From assembly GCA_041746635.1 (NCBI GenBank), contig JBGTGQ010000003.1, positions 1 through 64,000 on the forward strand: 64,000 nt of DNA. Direction: 5' to 3'. The stretch is from CAMASH01 sp041746635 (lineage in GTDB: Bacteria; Verrucomicrobiota; Verrucomicrobiia; Chthoniobacterales; Terrimicrobiaceae). This document shows, piece after piece, positions 24,280 to 33,713 of the stretch. Under the pieces are notes generated by a model. The model had not been told where the DNA came from. It saw nothing but the letters and a program-made list of their open reading frames with translations, and ran no database searches. The translations under genes were made by a program, and so were the position numbers. Position 1 is the first letter of the stretch; each line of letters begins with the position of its first letter.

Positions 24280-25371
24280 TTACCGCACGACGCGACCGGA
24301 GCCTGAGCCTTTCATGAGTGATTCGATTTCGGCGCGGGAGGTGTAGTTGATATCGCCGACGACGGAGTGGCAGAGGCAGGAGGCGGCCACGGCGAAGGCG
24401 ATGGCTTTTTCGGGTGCGCTGAGGTCCGGAGTGTTGAGAGCGAAAATGAGGCCAGCCCCAAAGGAGTCGCCGCCGCCGACGCGGTCCACGATATTTTTAA
24501 TCTGGTAGGCCTCGTATTCGCCATCGCGCAGGGGGGCGAAGGAGACGGTATCCCCCGCCACATCGAGGAGCATGGCGCCCCAGTTGTTGTGCGAGGCGGA
24601 GAGGCTTTCGCGCAGGGTGATGGCGATTTTGGTGATATTCGGAAATTGTTTTGCAATCTCGCGGGCGACGGCAGGATATTGGTCCACAGAAAGCTTGCCG
24701 GATTCGACATCGGTCCCGGCAGCGTGAATGTCGAGCACGTCGGCGGCGTCTTCTTCATTCGCGATGAGGACGTCCACGAAGGGCAGGATGGCGCGCATGG
24801 TTTTTCCGGCGAGGGCCTTGGAGTCGGTGCCAGGTTCCCAGTTCCACAATTTTTTGCGGAAGTTGAGGTCGCAGGAGACGGTGAGGCCGGCTTTTTTCGC
24901 GGCCTGAACGGCGTGCAAGACGGCCTCGGCGGAAATCGGCGAGAGGGCGGGTGTGATGCCGGTGGTGTGGAGCCAGGAGGCTTCGGCGAAAATTTTGTCC
25001 CAGGCATAATCGGTGGCTTTGCTCAGACTGACGGAAGAATGCGCTCGGTCGTAGATGACGTTGCTGGGACGCTGGTTGGCGCCGTTCTCGAAGAAGTAGA
25101 GTCCGAGCCGGCCCTGCTTGGTGCGCAGGATGCAGGAGGTGTCCACGCCGAGGCCAGTGAAGACGCCTACACAGGAATCGGCGATGGCGTGCTGGGGCAG
25201 GGCGGTGACGAAACGGGCGGGCGCGCCGAGCTGGGCGAGCGAGGCGGCGACGTTGGCTTCCGCCCCGCCGAAAGTGAGGTTGAGCGGGCCGGGGGTGGCT
25301 TGGCGGAAACGGAGGACTCCCTCGGGCGCAAAACGGCCCATGACTTCCCCAAAGGTGACGATGGTTTTCAT
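24280..25371 (-). CDS. kdgK: 2-keto-3-deoxygluconate kinase (PfkB family)
   Basis: The product has 363 residues. It phosphorylates KDG to KDPG. PfkB signature regions are TFGGAEANVAASLAQLG near residue 30 and DRVGGGDSFGAGLIFAL near residue 285, the latter with the catalytic Asp. SCDLNFRKKLWNW is typical of the KDG kinase branch. It is last in the operon and its start overlaps the eda stop (25368-25371). The pairing with an aldolase for its product supports the assignment. The 184-bp gap to the next gene holds only a CCAACCCTCAACC repeat trace. Confidence 0.88.
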   Translation of the reverse strand: MKTIVTFGEVMGRFAPEGVLRFRQATPGPLNLTFGGAEANVAASLAQLGAPARFVTALPQHAIADSCVGVFTGLGVDTSCILRTKQGRLGLYFFENGANQRPSNVIYDRAHSSVSLSKATDYAWDKIFAEASWLHTTGITPALSPISAEAVLHAVQAAKKAGLTVSCDLNFRKKLWNWEPGTDSKALAGKTMRAILPFVDVLIANEEDAADVLDIHAAGTDVESGKLSVDQYPAVAREIAKQFPNITKIAITLRESLSASHNNWGAMLLDVAGDTVSFAPLRDGEYEAYQIKNIVDRVGGGDSFGAGLIFALNTPDLSAPEKAIAFAVAASCLCHSVVGDINYTSRAEIESLMKGSGSGRVVR

Positions 25372-26030
25372 TTTTGACGGGTGGATTTGATGAACTGAAC
25401 GGCCTCGGTGGCGAGGGCAGTGATTGTGTCCCATGCGCGGGCTTGGATGAGTTCGCGCGGGGCGAGCCAGGAACCGCCGAGTGCGGCGATGTTGGGGTCG
25501 GCCAGATAGGCGGCCATATTTTTGGCGGTGAGGCCGCCGAGAGGCACGAACTTCAGGCCGAGGTGGGCGTAGGGCGAGGCCATGGCCTTGAGATAGGCGA
25601 GGCCGCCGGTGGCTTCAGCGGGGAAAAACTTTAGGAGTTTGCAGCCGAGTTCGACTGCGGCCTCGATGTCGCTCGGCGTGACGATGCCGGGGGCAAAAGA
25701 AAGCCCGGCCTCGCGCGCGGCGGCGAGGATGCGGGGATTCAGACCCGGGGCCACTCCGAATGCGGCCCCGGCCTCGATGACCTGCCGCACCTGATCGGTG
25801 GTGAGAATGGTTCCGACGCCCGCGACCATTTCCGGCACGGCGGATTTGATGGCCTTGAGCGCATCAATGGCGGCGGGGGTGCGGAGGGTGAGCTCCATCA
25901 CGTTCACGCCGCCAGCGAGTAGGGCTCGGGCCAGAGGCACGCCATCCTCGACCCGGTCCACCACCAGCACGGCGACGATGCCGGTGGTTTCGAGGCGTTG
26001 GGCGAGGGAGGGATCGAAGGCTGGGGTCAT
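25368..26030 (-). CDS. eda: 2-keto-3-deoxy-6-phosphogluconate aldolase
   Basis: The product has 220 residues. This class I aldolase splits KDPG to pyruvate and glyceraldehyde-3-phosphate. The barrel shows IVAVLVVDRVEDGVPLARAL, the conserved Glu in MELTLRTPAA, GVGTILTTDQV, and KLLKFFPAEATGG with the Schiff-base Lys. It lies 11 bases after the oxidoreductase and overlaps kdgK by 4 bp, so both are probably co-translated in the uronate route. Confidence 0.93.
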   Translation of the reverse strand: MTPAFDPSLAQRLETTGIVAVLVVDRVEDGVPLARALLAGGVNVMELTLRTPAAIDALKAIKSAVPEMVAGVGTILTTDQVRQVIEAGAAFGVAPGLNPRILAAAREAGLSFAPGIVTPSDIEAAVELGCKLLKFFPAEATGGLAYLKAMASPYAHLGLKFVPLGGLTAKNMAAYLADPNIAALGGSWLAPRELIQARAWDTITALATEAVQFIKSTRQK

Positions 26031-26041
26031 GGGGGATAAAT

Positions 26042-27193
26042 CTATGTGGCGAGATCGGGCAGGTCGAGCCAGCGGCGTTCGTCGCTGCTTTTAAGGCCGA
26101 ATTCGGCGAGCTGCACGCCCTTGGCCCCTTCGAGCAGGCTCCAGCGGAAGGGTTCGTCGAGTACGACGTGGCGCAGGAAAAGTTCCCACTGGATCTTGAA
26201 GGCGTTCTCGTAGTTTTCCTGCTCTGGCACCTTGGACCATCCATCGAAGAAATTGATCGGGCTCGGGATGTCGGGATTCCAAACGGGCTTGGGCGTGTTG
26301 CCGTAATGTTGGGTCCAGCAATCGCGCAGGCCGACAATGGCGCTGCCCTTGGTGCCGTCCACCTGCATGGTGAGCAGATCGTCGCGGCGCACGCGTACGT
26401 TCCACGAGGAGTTGAAATGACAGACGACGCCGTTGGCCAATTCGAAGGTCGAGTAGGCGGAGTCGTCCGCCGTGCATTGGTAAGGTTTACCCATTTCGTC
26501 CACGCGCTCGGGAATGTGGGTGGAGGCGAGGCAGGAGACGCGTTTGACTTCGCCGAAGAGATTATCAATGACGTAACGCCAGTGGCAGAGCATGTCCACG
26601 ACCATGCCGCCGCCGTCTTCCTTGCGGTAGTTCCAACTCGGACGCTGGGCGGGAATGGTGTGACCCTCGAAAACCCAGTAACCAAATTCTCCGCGCACGC
26701 TGAGGATGTCACCGAAGAAACCGTTTTCCTTCAGGCGCATGAATTTCACCAGTCCGGGCAGCCAGAGTTTGTCCTGCACGACGCCATTTTTCACGCCGGC
26801 ATCGCGGCAGATCTCGTAAAGCTTGTAGGCGTTCTCAGTGGTGATGGCGGTGGGCTTTTCGCAATAGACATGCTTGCCGGCCTGGGCGGCCTGCTTCACC
26901 GCGTCGAATCGGCGGAGCGTGCTCTGGGCGTCGAAATAGATCGAATACGCGGGATCGTTCATCACGCTGTCGAGGTCGGTGGTCCATTTTTCCACCGAGG
27001 TCTTGGCGCAAAGTTCCTTGAGTTTGATTTCATTGCGTCCGACCAACACGGGATCGGGCATGATGCGTTCGGTCGGGCTGACTTTAACGCCGCCTTGTTT
27101 GATGATGGCGTCGATGGACCGGATAAGGTGCTGGTTGGTGCCCATGCGTCCGGTGACGCCGTTCATGATGATGCCGACTTTGTGTTGTTTCAT
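26042..27193 (-). CDS. Gfo/Idh/MocA family oxidoreductase
   Basis: The product has 383 residues. The N-terminal Rossmann fold begins KVGIIMNGVTGRMGTNQHL, followed by AGKHVYCEKPTAI with the EKP Lys used by NAD(P)-dependent sugar dehydrogenases. The C-terminal half (GGGMVVDMLCHWRYVIDNLF) is the substrate domain. The substrate is unknown. Position between the cupin and eda suggests oxidation or reduction of a uronic-acid-derived sugar. The spacing of 35 bases from the cupin gene and 11 to eda supports an operon. Confidence 0.85.
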   Translation of the reverse strand: MKQHKVGIIMNGVTGRMGTNQHLIRSIDAIIKQGGVKVSPTERIMPDPVLVGRNEIKLKELCAKTSVEKWTTDLDSVMNDPAYSIYFDAQSTLRRFDAVKQAAQAGKHVYCEKPTAITTENAYKLYEICRDAGVKNGVVQDKLWLPGLVKFMRLKENGFFGDILSVRGEFGYWVFEGHTIPAQRPSWNYRKEDGGGMVVDMLCHWRYVIDNLFGEVKRVSCLASTHIPERVDEMGKPYQCTADDSAYSTFELANGVVCHFNSSWNVRVRRDDLLTMQVDGTKGSAIVGLRDCWTQHYGNTPKPVWNPDIPSPINFFDGWSKVPEQENYENAFKIQWELFLRHVVLDEPFRWSLLEGAKGVQLAEFGLKSSDERRWLDLPDLAT

Positions 27194-27228
27194 AAAATTG
27201 TCATTTGTGATTTGTCATTGGTCACTGG

Positions 27229-27687
27229 TCATTCGTCCTTCGCCGGAGGCGTGGTGCATTGGGGTTGGGCGCCTGCGGGCAGGGGAGGGGTGTCGCCGAC
27301 TCCGGCGGGTGGCAGGGTGCCGTCGAGTTCCTGGCGCCAATGGGCGACGTCGCCGGCGGGGCCGTAGCAATAAACCATGCGCAGGGGCGTTTCACCGATG
27401 TTGCTGAGTTGATGAAAAACGCCGGACGGGATGAAGACCATTTGTCCGCTGGTAACGATTTGGCGTTCCTCGCCGAGACACATTTCGCCGGTGCCCTCGA
27501 TGACAAAATAGACCTCCTCCTGCTCCTGATTGTGCCACGGGACTTGTCCGCCCTTCGGGTCGAGCGTGACGTTGCCCATGCTGAAATTTTTCGCCTGGAT
27601 GGGGGCGACGCCCCCGGCGAGGTTTTGGGTGCGGCGGCGCGCGGGGTAGCGGCGGCCTTCGATTTTGGCGAGGTCTGAGATGATCAT
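27229..27687 (-). CDS. Cupin-domain protein, possible KdgF-like uronate linearising enzyme
   Basis: The product has 152 residues. Cupin motif 1 reads VPWHNQEQEEVYFVIEGTGE (one of the two usual His replaced) and motif 2 reads GQMVFIPSGVFHQLSN. The C-terminal 30 residues are Pro-rich. In unsaturated uronate pathways a small cupin (KdgF) converts the 4,5-unsaturated monomer to the linear keto acid. Position directly after GH88 (ATGA overlap at 27684-27687) makes that role attractive but unproven. A sugar isomerase or sensor role is also possible. Confidence 0.75.
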   Translation of the reverse strand: MIISDLAKIEGRRYPARRRTQNLAGGVAPIQAKNFSMGNVTLDPKGGQVPWHNQEQEEVYFVIEGTGEMCLGEERQIVTSGQMVFIPSGVFHQLSNIGETPLRMVYCYGPAGDVAHWRQELDGTLPPAGVGDTPPLPAGAQPQCTTPPAKDE

Positions 27688-29090
27688 TTGCGTGAATGGG
27701 GCGCAAGGGCCTGCACCCCTCCAAAGAAGGTGTAGTAGGGTTTGCTTTCGATGATGCGCTGAAGATAAAGGGCCAGCTCGCGGGCGTGGTAGTCGCCCCA
27801 CATGGAGGACTCGCCGCGGGGAATCTTGCTGCCGGCGGGAATGTGGTCCCAGCCGTTCGGGCGGTGGTAGATCGAATGCAGGATGAGGCCCTGATGATTT
27901 GGATCGGTGGACAAATAGGGTTCGCCCAGGACGGTGTCGGCCACGGTCAATCCAGCCTGCCAGTATTTCGCGCCGCGTTGGTCGCCCTTGTTTTCGAGAT
28001 AACGCCCGAGGCGCAGGAGACCTTGCGCGGCGATGGCGGCGGCGGAGCTGTCCACGGGCTCGAAGTCGTTTTCAATTTGCGCGGGGTTGTTGCGGTAATC
28101 GCCGAGTTTGTGCAATAGGGGCGCGCCGGTGTCCCAGTAGGGAACGCCGTCGGTCGGAGTCTCGGCGATGTAATGGTCGCAAGTCGCCAGGGCGGGTTTG
28201 AGTAAAAGTTCTTCCACGGCGGTGCGACCGCCGAAAAGTTCGAGTTCGGAGTCGGACAACGTGGAGATCCATTCCAGTTGCTCGGGATAGCCGGCAATGA
28301 TCCAGGCTTGTCCGCGCGTCCAGGTGGTGAAGGGCGAGTAACCTTGCTGGGAATTCGGGCAGCGGAAATTGCCGTCGTTGAGGTTAAAGATGCTTTCGTG
28401 CGCAGTGCGGCCGCGTTCGTCGTAGGCATCGCGCCCCTCGCCGTAAAAAATCGCGTAGTCCGAGGTGGTCTTGGCGTGCTGGAGTATGCGTCCAAGCAGT
28501 GAGATTTTTTGATCGCGTTCGCCCATGAGCACATGGCCGAGGGCGTGGGAAACCGAGAGGGCGCGCAACGTGCGGGCGGTATCCGCAAAGAGCGAGTGCG
28601 GGCCGTTGAAGGAGTAGATGTAGCCACCACCGCCGGCGATTTTCGTCCAGCGCGCGGCTTGCACGGCACCCGTGCATTTGAGGGCGAGTTCGTAGAAATC
28701 GCGCTCGCCGGCATTGGCGGGAATGCGTCCCTCGACCATGAGACGGAGGAGATTTCCGTAAGTGGAAACATTGTTGAATCCATGATCATGCACACCGACG
28801 TGCGTGATGTGATGGGCCATGCGCTCGCGGGTGCGGTCGCGCCCGAGTTCCAAAAATTTTTCGTCACCGGTGGCGTCGTATTGCAGAATGGCCGAGCCAT
28901 AGACGAATCCTTGGGTCCACTCGGTCCAACCCCGGGCAGTATATTTCCCCTTCACGGTGAAAACCGGCGTGGCCGAGCCGGGTTTTTCCTCGGCATCAAT
29001 CGAAAGGATCTTGGGAGCGGAGGCTTCCCAGAGTTTTTTCAACTTGGGAGCAAGGTCGGCGGGTTTGAGGTCGTGACGAATGGTGATCAT
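27684..29090 (-). CDS. Glycoside hydrolase family 88, unsaturated glucuronyl/galacturonyl hydrolase
   Basis: The product has 468 residues. GH88 enzymes remove the unsaturated uronic acid left by polysaccharide lyases. The (alpha/alpha)6 barrel shows WTEWTQGFVYGSAIL, VGVHDHGFNNVSTYGNLLRL, YIYSFNGPHSLFADTART and TTWTRGQAWIIAGY in the expected order. No signal peptide is seen, so oligosaccharides are probably processed in the cytoplasm after uptake. It lies second in the operon, after the SDR gene, and overlaps the cupin gene. Confidence 0.88.
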   Translation of the reverse strand: MITIRHDLKPADLAPKLKKLWEASAPKILSIDAEEKPGSATPVFTVKGKYTARGWTEWTQGFVYGSAILQYDATGDEKFLELGRDRTRERMAHHITHVGVHDHGFNNVSTYGNLLRLMVEGRIPANAGERDFYELALKCTGAVQAARWTKIAGGGGYIYSFNGPHSLFADTARTLRALSVSHALGHVLMGERDQKISLLGRILQHAKTTSDYAIFYGEGRDAYDERGRTAHESIFNLNDGNFRCPNSQQGYSPFTTWTRGQAWIIAGYPEQLEWISTLSDSELELFGGRTAVEELLLKPALATCDHYIAETPTDGVPYWDTGAPLLHKLGDYRNNPAQIENDFEPVDSSAAAIAAQGLLRLGRYLENKGDQRGAKYWQAGLTVADTVLGEPYLSTDPNHQGLILHSIYHRPNGWDHIPAGSKIPRGESSMWGDYHARELALYLQRIIESKPYYTFFGGVQALAPHSRK

Positions 29091-29096
29091 AATAAA

Positions 29097-29154
29097 GTAG
29101 AAGCGGCCTCCGGCCGCTTTATAGGTGGGATAAGCGACCGGCGGTCGCTTCTAC
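29097..29154. repeat. Palindromic repeat, 58 bp, inside the uronate operon
   Basis: Arms GTAGAAGCGGCC (29097-29108) and GGTCGCTTCTAC (29143-29154) enclose further hairpins. It fills the whole gap between the SDR and GH88 genes and could alter mRNA processing between them. It has the same overall length as the element at 5197-5254 but a different sequence. Confidence 0.8.
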
Positions 29155-29157
29155 TAT

Positions 29158-29949
29158 TCATAGCCGGCGCAGGTGAAAACCACCGTCCACGTTGATGACA
29201 TCGCCGGTGGAAAACGGGAAATGACCGGCCAGGATGGATTCAACCGCGCGGCCCAGGTCGGCGGGAGTGCCCCAGCGTTTTTGCGGGACGATGCCCTCGG
29301 CCAGCAGCTTGTCGTATTTTTCCTTCACCCCGGAAGTCATGTCCGTGGCCATGATGCCGGGGCGGAGTTCCATCACCTGAACGCCTTCGGTGGCGAGGCG
29401 CACAGCCCAGAGCTGGGAGGCCATGGCCAGGGCGGCTTTCGAGATGCAATATTCGCCGCGATTGACCGAGGCGGTGTTGGCGGAAAGTGAGGTGACGAAG
29501 ATGAGTTTGTAGCCGGTGGAAAGGCGGGATGCTCCGGGATGGGCCAGCCAGTGACGAACGGCGAGTTGCGAGAGAAAATAGGGACCCTTGAGATTCACCG
29601 CGATGACCTCGTCAAAGATTTCCTCCGTGGCCTCGGTGATATCGGCGCGCACGCGCGGGGCGATGCCGGCGTTGTTCACCAAAGCGTCGAGATGACCGAA
29701 GGCCTCCAGCGTCTGATCAAACAGCCGTTGACGATCCGTCGCCAGGCCGACGTTGCCGCCAACCAGGGCAAATTTTTGTGCCGGGAGGGGGGCGAGTTGA
29801 TGGCAAGCTTCCGCCGTTTCTTCGGCGGCTTGCTGATTGTTAGCGTAATGAATGGCCACACTGTAACCGGCGAGGGCAAGAGACTCCGCGATACCGCGAC
29901 CGAGGCCGCGGCTGGAGCCCGTGACGAGAACGACAGGAGGGAGAGACAT
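29158..29949 (-). CDS. Short-chain dehydrogenase/reductase, possible KduD-type step
   Basis: The product has 263 residues. The classical SDR fold has VTGSSRGLGRGIAESLALAG, the NNAGIAPR motif, catalytic Ser in FVTSLSANTAS, and YCISKAALAMASQ for Y-x3-K. It ends GDVINVDGGFHLRRL. Sequence alone resembles FabG-type reductases. As first gene of the uronate operon it is a good candidate for the keto-deoxy-uronate to KDG reduction done by KduD or DehR elsewhere. It is divergent from the AraC gene across 107 bp. Confidence 0.82.
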   Translation of the reverse strand: MSLPPVVLVTGSSRGLGRGIAESLALAGYSVAIHYANNQQAAEETAEACHQLAPLPAQKFALVGGNVGLATDRQRLFDQTLEAFGHLDALVNNAGIAPRVRADITEATEEIFDEVIAVNLKGPYFLSQLAVRHWLAHPGASRLSTGYKLIFVTSLSANTASVNRGEYCISKAALAMASQLWAVRLATEGVQVMELRPGIMATDMTSGVKEKYDKLLAEGIVPQKRWGTPADLGRAVESILAGHFPFSTGDVINVDGGFHLRRL

Positions 29950-30056
29950 CGGGGTGAACGTTACAGGGCGAACCGGAAGGACGTTATGACGGGGACGACA
30001 TTTATTAGCACAGAAACGACTTTATTTTTGTCTCCAAGCGTGCGAGGAAATTTTTT

Positions 30057-30887
30057 GTGAAACATTACCGGCCTCTCCTGCTGCAAGAGTTGGACGTGCG
30101 ATTGCCAGGAGTACGCATCCGGCGGCTGCGACTGAATCGTCACCTTCCGGAGGTGGATCAACTAGCGGGGCATGCCCATGCCTTTTCCCAGGTCCTGTGT
30201 TATCTGAGCGGACGAGGGCGCATGATGGCGCAGGGACGGGAACAGGAGATCGGGCCGGGTTCGGTGGTTTTTCTGCCCCCACGGCGCGAACATGGATTTA
30301 GGGAAACATCGGGTCGCCGTCCGCTTTGTTTGGTGCTGGACTTGGAGTGGGGCGGCGCAGTGAAACAGGGGGTCGTCCATGCACGGTTAAACCAGGCCGA
30401 GGCCACGGCCATCCGCCGCGAGTTGGCAGAAATCACCCGTTTGCCCGATCCCACGCTGGCGACGAGCCGGTTGTTTGTGGCCGGTGTCGTGCTGCGGATT
30501 CTTGACACCCTGATGCGCGGGATTTCCCTTCTGCCATCGCGCTTGCGAGAGACGCCCGCAATCGTGCGTCATTTTGACCGTGAGTTGCAAAAATCCGCCG
30601 AACCCCTCCCGGCCATTCGAGAAATTGCCGCCCGGATGGGTTATCAGACCGATTACCTCAATCGCATTTTCAAACAAGCCACCGGCCAGACCCTGCGGGA
30701 ATATCGGGACGCGCGCGTGATTGAAAAAGCGCGGCGATTATTGCGGGAAGACCGTCGGGTGAAGGAAGTGTGCGAACTTTTGGGATTTCTCGATCAAAAC
30801 TATTTCTCCCGGTGGTTCCGCAAATACACCGGCATCCAGCCACGCGCTTATGCCTCTTCACTGAGCCCCCGGCTACGAGACCACTAG
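30057..30887 (+). CDS. AraC-family transcriptional regulator
   Basis: The product has 276 residues. The N-terminal cupin-like sensing domain has HAHAFSQVLCYLSGRGRMMA and GPGSVVFLPPRREHGF. The C-terminal double HTH has IREIAARMGYQTDYLNRIFK and VCELLGFLDQNYFSRWFRKY. It is divergent from the uronate operon, so it probably senses a uronate intermediate and controls the shared 107-bp promoter region. No operator repeat was confidently identified there. An ATG at 30057 with upstream GAGGAAATTTTTTGTG is a reasonable start. Confidence 0.88.
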   Translation: MKHYRPLLLQELDVRLPGVRIRRLRLNRHLPEVDQLAGHAHAFSQVLCYLSGRGRMMAQGREQEIGPGSVVFLPPRREHGFRETSGRRPLCLVLDLEWGGAVKQGVVHARLNQAEATAIRRELAEITRLPDPTLATSRLFVAGVVLRILDTLMRGISLLPSRLRETPAIVRHFDRELQKSAEPLPAIREIAARMGYQTDYLNRIFKQATGQTLREYRDARVIEKARRLLREDRRVKEVCELLGFLDQNYFSRWFRKYTGIQPRAYASSLSPRLRDH

Positions 30888-30898
30888 CAACGTCCAGA

Positions 30899-33226
30899 TC
30901 AGGCCTTATTGAGGCTTTCGCTTTCGAGCACTTCGCGGCGGATGCTCTTGCCGCGGAGTTTCGACCACCAGAGCACAATCGGGGAGGCGACGAAGATCGA
31001 GGAGTAGGTGCCGATGATGATGCCGATCAGAATGGCAAAAGAGAAATCCCGCAACACTGCGCCGCCGAAGAAATACAGGGCTCCCACCGAAAGCAACGTC
31101 GTGCCGCCGGTGAGGATGGTGCGGCCGAGTGTTTCGTTGATGGCGGTGTTCATCAGGGTCTGGGTCGAGCCCCGTGCACCCTGCTTGAGAGCGTCACGAA
31201 TGCGGTCAAAGACCACGATGGTGTCGTTGACCGAGTACCCGGCGATGGTAAGAACGGCACCCACCATCACCAGCGACAGTTCCCCGCCTAGGAGCGAGAA
31301 AAGCCCGATGGTGATGATCACGTCATGCAACAGCGCGGCGACCGTGGCGAGAGCGAAGGAAAACTCGAAGCGAATGGTGACGTAGATCAAAATGCCGAAC
31401 ATGCCCAGAACGAGGGCGAAGACCGCGCGCTTGGCGAATTCTAGACCGATTTGCGGCCCGACATTTTCTTGGGAAACGGAAACAATGCCGCTGCTCGGAA
31501 AGGTTTCCTGAAGTTTGCCAAGAATCTCCCCCGCGGTGCCTTGCGGGCTGCGGAAGGAGAGCATTTCCTTCATGCCCTCGCGCTCGAATTGAATCTGTGC
31601 ATCGGCCAGGCCGATACCCTGCAGAGCCTGCCGGGCCTCGGGCACCGTCACCGGCTGGGTGGAATCGACCACCAGCAGGTCGCCGCCACGGAAATCGATG
31701 CCGAGATTTTTCTCACCGCGCATCGCGACGACGGCAATCGATCCGCCGATGAGGACCACCGAGACAGCGGCTGCAATCGCCCGTTTGCCCAGAAAATCGA
31801 AATTTTTCTTGGGGATCAAATCCAACATGGACAGCTTCTTGAGCCAGCCAAGGTCAATCAACCACCGGAAGATGGTGCGGGTGACCAGCAGGGCGGAGAA
31901 CATCGAGGCGATGATGCCGAGAATAAGAGTGACGGAGAATCCCTTGACCGAACCGGTGGCCTGCCAGAAGAGAATCACCGCCGTGATGAGCGTGGTGACG
32001 TTGGCGTCGAAAATCGCGCTGAAGGCCTTGTTGTAGGCGGCTTCCAACGCGGCGGAGAGAGACTTGCCCGCGGCCAGTTCCTCACGCAGACGCTCGTAGA
32101 TGAGCACGTTGGCATCCACCGCCATGCCGATGGTGAGAATAATGCCCGCAATACCCGGCAGCGTGAGCACGAAGTTGAACATGGCCATCAGTCCGAAGAG
32201 GATGACGATATTCACCAGCAGGCCGATGAAGGCGATGATGCCCGCAAAGCGGTAGTAGATCATGACGAAGAGAAAGACCAGAATGAGGCCGGTCACGCCG
32301 GCCAGCACGCCGCTGCGGATGGAATCCGTTCCCAGTGTGGAGGAGACACTGCGGGTTTCCTCGATCTCGACCGGAACACGCAGGGGATTTTCCAGCGCAC
32401 TGGCCAGATCGCGCGCCTCCTTGTCGGTGAAGCGCCCGCTGATTTGGGCGTTGCCGCCGTAGATGGCGCCGTTGTTCACCGAGGGGGCGCTTTGAATATC
32501 GCCATCCAGCATGATGGCAATTTGTCCGCGGGTGGGAGCCGCAGCCGCCGTCATCTCGCCGAAGATTTTTCCTCCTTGGGAATCCAGGGAAAGGGAAACG
32601 CCGTAGCCCTGTTGGTCAAAATAGGCATGCGCCGCTTTGACATGCTCGCCGGAAAGCTCGGGCTTCCTTTTGACCAGCAGCTTGAACTCGACTTCCTTGT
32701 CCTCGATTTTGTCTTTGTAGGTCTTGACCACAAAACCGGGCGGCATGATCTCCTCGCCAGCTTCGATGCGGGCGATGCGCTCGTCGCCCCCTGGTGCAAC
32801 AGACGCAAATTCCAGCTTGGCCACGCGCTGCAACTGCTTCTTGCGGTCCTCAATGTGCTCGGTGTCGAGCCCCGGGATCTGCACGAGGATGCGATCATTG
32901 CCCTGCGGCGTGATCACCGGCTCGCTCACCCCGTCGGGGTCCATCCGCTTGCGAATCACTTCCACCGCCTGATCAACCAAATCGGGGGTGATCGCTTTGT
33001 CATCCAATGGGGAAAGCTTGATCAGAAACGACGTGCCACCGTGGAGATCCAGACCGAGGCCGATCTTTTTATTCGGCGGCAGAGCAGCCTCGAGACAGAA
33101 GGCCACCAGCAAAACGGAGAGCACAAGGCCGAGCCAGCGTTTGCGTCCCGCCAGCTCCGTCGCAAAATACCAGAAAAACAAAATCAGGAGCAGCAGCCCG
33201 ATAAAAAAGGTCAGTGCGGGAGACAT
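30899..33226 (-). CDS. secDF: Fused SecD-SecF protein-export membrane protein
   Basis: The product has 775 residues. SecDF uses the proton gradient to pull preproteins out of the SecYEG channel. The first half is SecD (GLDLHGGTSFLIKL near residue 57, a large periplasmic P1 region, then GVLAGVTGLILVFLFVMIYY and GMAVDANVLIYERLREEL). The second half is SecF (GIDFRGGDLLVVD near 512, then YSVNDTIVVFDRIRD). Twelve membrane helices are expected. Single-gene fusions are common in several phyla. It follows yajC with a 46-bp gap. Confidence 0.96.
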   Translation of the reverse strand: MSPALTFFIGLLLLILFFWYFATELAGRKRWLGLVLSVLLVAFCLEAALPPNKKIGLGLDLHGGTSFLIKLSPLDDKAITPDLVDQAVEVIRKRMDPDGVSEPVITPQGNDRILVQIPGLDTEHIEDRKKQLQRVAKLEFASVAPGGDERIARIEAGEEIMPPGFVVKTYKDKIEDKEVEFKLLVKRKPELSGEHVKAAHAYFDQQGYGVSLSLDSQGGKIFGEMTAAAAPTRGQIAIMLDGDIQSAPSVNNGAIYGGNAQISGRFTDKEARDLASALENPLRVPVEIEETRSVSSTLGTDSIRSGVLAGVTGLILVFLFVMIYYRFAGIIAFIGLLVNIVILFGLMAMFNFVLTLPGIAGIILTIGMAVDANVLIYERLREELAAGKSLSAALEAAYNKAFSAIFDANVTTLITAVILFWQATGSVKGFSVTLILGIIASMFSALLVTRTIFRWLIDLGWLKKLSMLDLIPKKNFDFLGKRAIAAAVSVVLIGGSIAVVAMRGEKNLGIDFRGGDLLVVDSTQPVTVPEARQALQGIGLADAQIQFEREGMKEMLSFRSPQGTAGEILGKLQETFPSSGIVSVSQENVGPQIGLEFAKRAVFALVLGMFGILIYVTIRFEFSFALATVAALLHDVIITIGLFSLLGGELSLVMVGAVLTIAGYSVNDTIVVFDRIRDALKQGARGSTQTLMNTAINETLGRTILTGGTTLLSVGALYFFGGAVLRDFSFAILIGIIIGTYSSIFVASPIVLWWSKLRGKSIRREVLESESLNKA

Positions 33227-33272
33227 TTGGGGAATGGACTAAGGCTTGGGACGAAGGACAAACCCGTCGGCG

Positions 33273-33629
33273 TCAGGATTTGACGACTTCGAGTGTTTCG
33301 GAAGATTTCTCGACGGCGGACACGGCGGCGCGGTCAAACTCCAGTTTCACGTTGTCGGCCACTTTGACGATGATGGTTTTGTCCTTCACGTTGGCAATGA
33401 TGCCGTGGATGCCCGCGCTGGTGACGACCTTGTCGCCCGTCTTGAGGGATTCCACGAGTTTTTGGTGTTCCTTTGCTTTTTTTTGCTGGGGACGGATGAG
33501 GAGGAAGTAGAAAATGACGAAGACAAAGATCAACGGCATGATCGACATGAACGCGGGGGGCTGCGCCGGGGCACCCGCTGGAGCCGCGCCGGCAGCTTGG
33601 GCCAGGAAAAAAAGGTCGGTGAGATTCAT
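33273..33629 (-). CDS. yajC: Preprotein translocase accessory subunit YajC
   Basis: The product has 118 residues. A hydrophobic N-terminus includes one strong helix (IMPLIFVFVIFYFLLIRPQQ) and the family hallmark RPQQKKAKEHQKLVESLKTG DKVVTSAGI in sequence. The C-terminal domain is small and beta-rich. An Ala/Pro-rich insert (AAGAAPAGAPAQPPA) precedes the helix. It lies directly upstream of secDF, as in many bacteria. Confidence 0.95.
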   Translation of the reverse strand: MNLTDLFFLAQAAGAAPAGAPAQPPAFMSIMPLIFVFVIFYFLLIRPQQKKAKEHQKLVESLKTGDKVVTSAGIHGIIANVKDKTIIVKVADNVKLEFDRAAVSAVEKSSETLEVVKS

Positions 33630-33713
33630 GAGAACCGGGGAGGATACGGAGCCAACCCGCCCAAGGCAAATGCGAATTCCAAGTTAAATCGGCGCTCGGA
33701 CGGTAAGGCATTC

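Noticed and set aside
31451..33283. 610-codon plus-strand frame over secDF
   Set aside because: Antisense to SecDF; composition typical of a GC-driven shadow.
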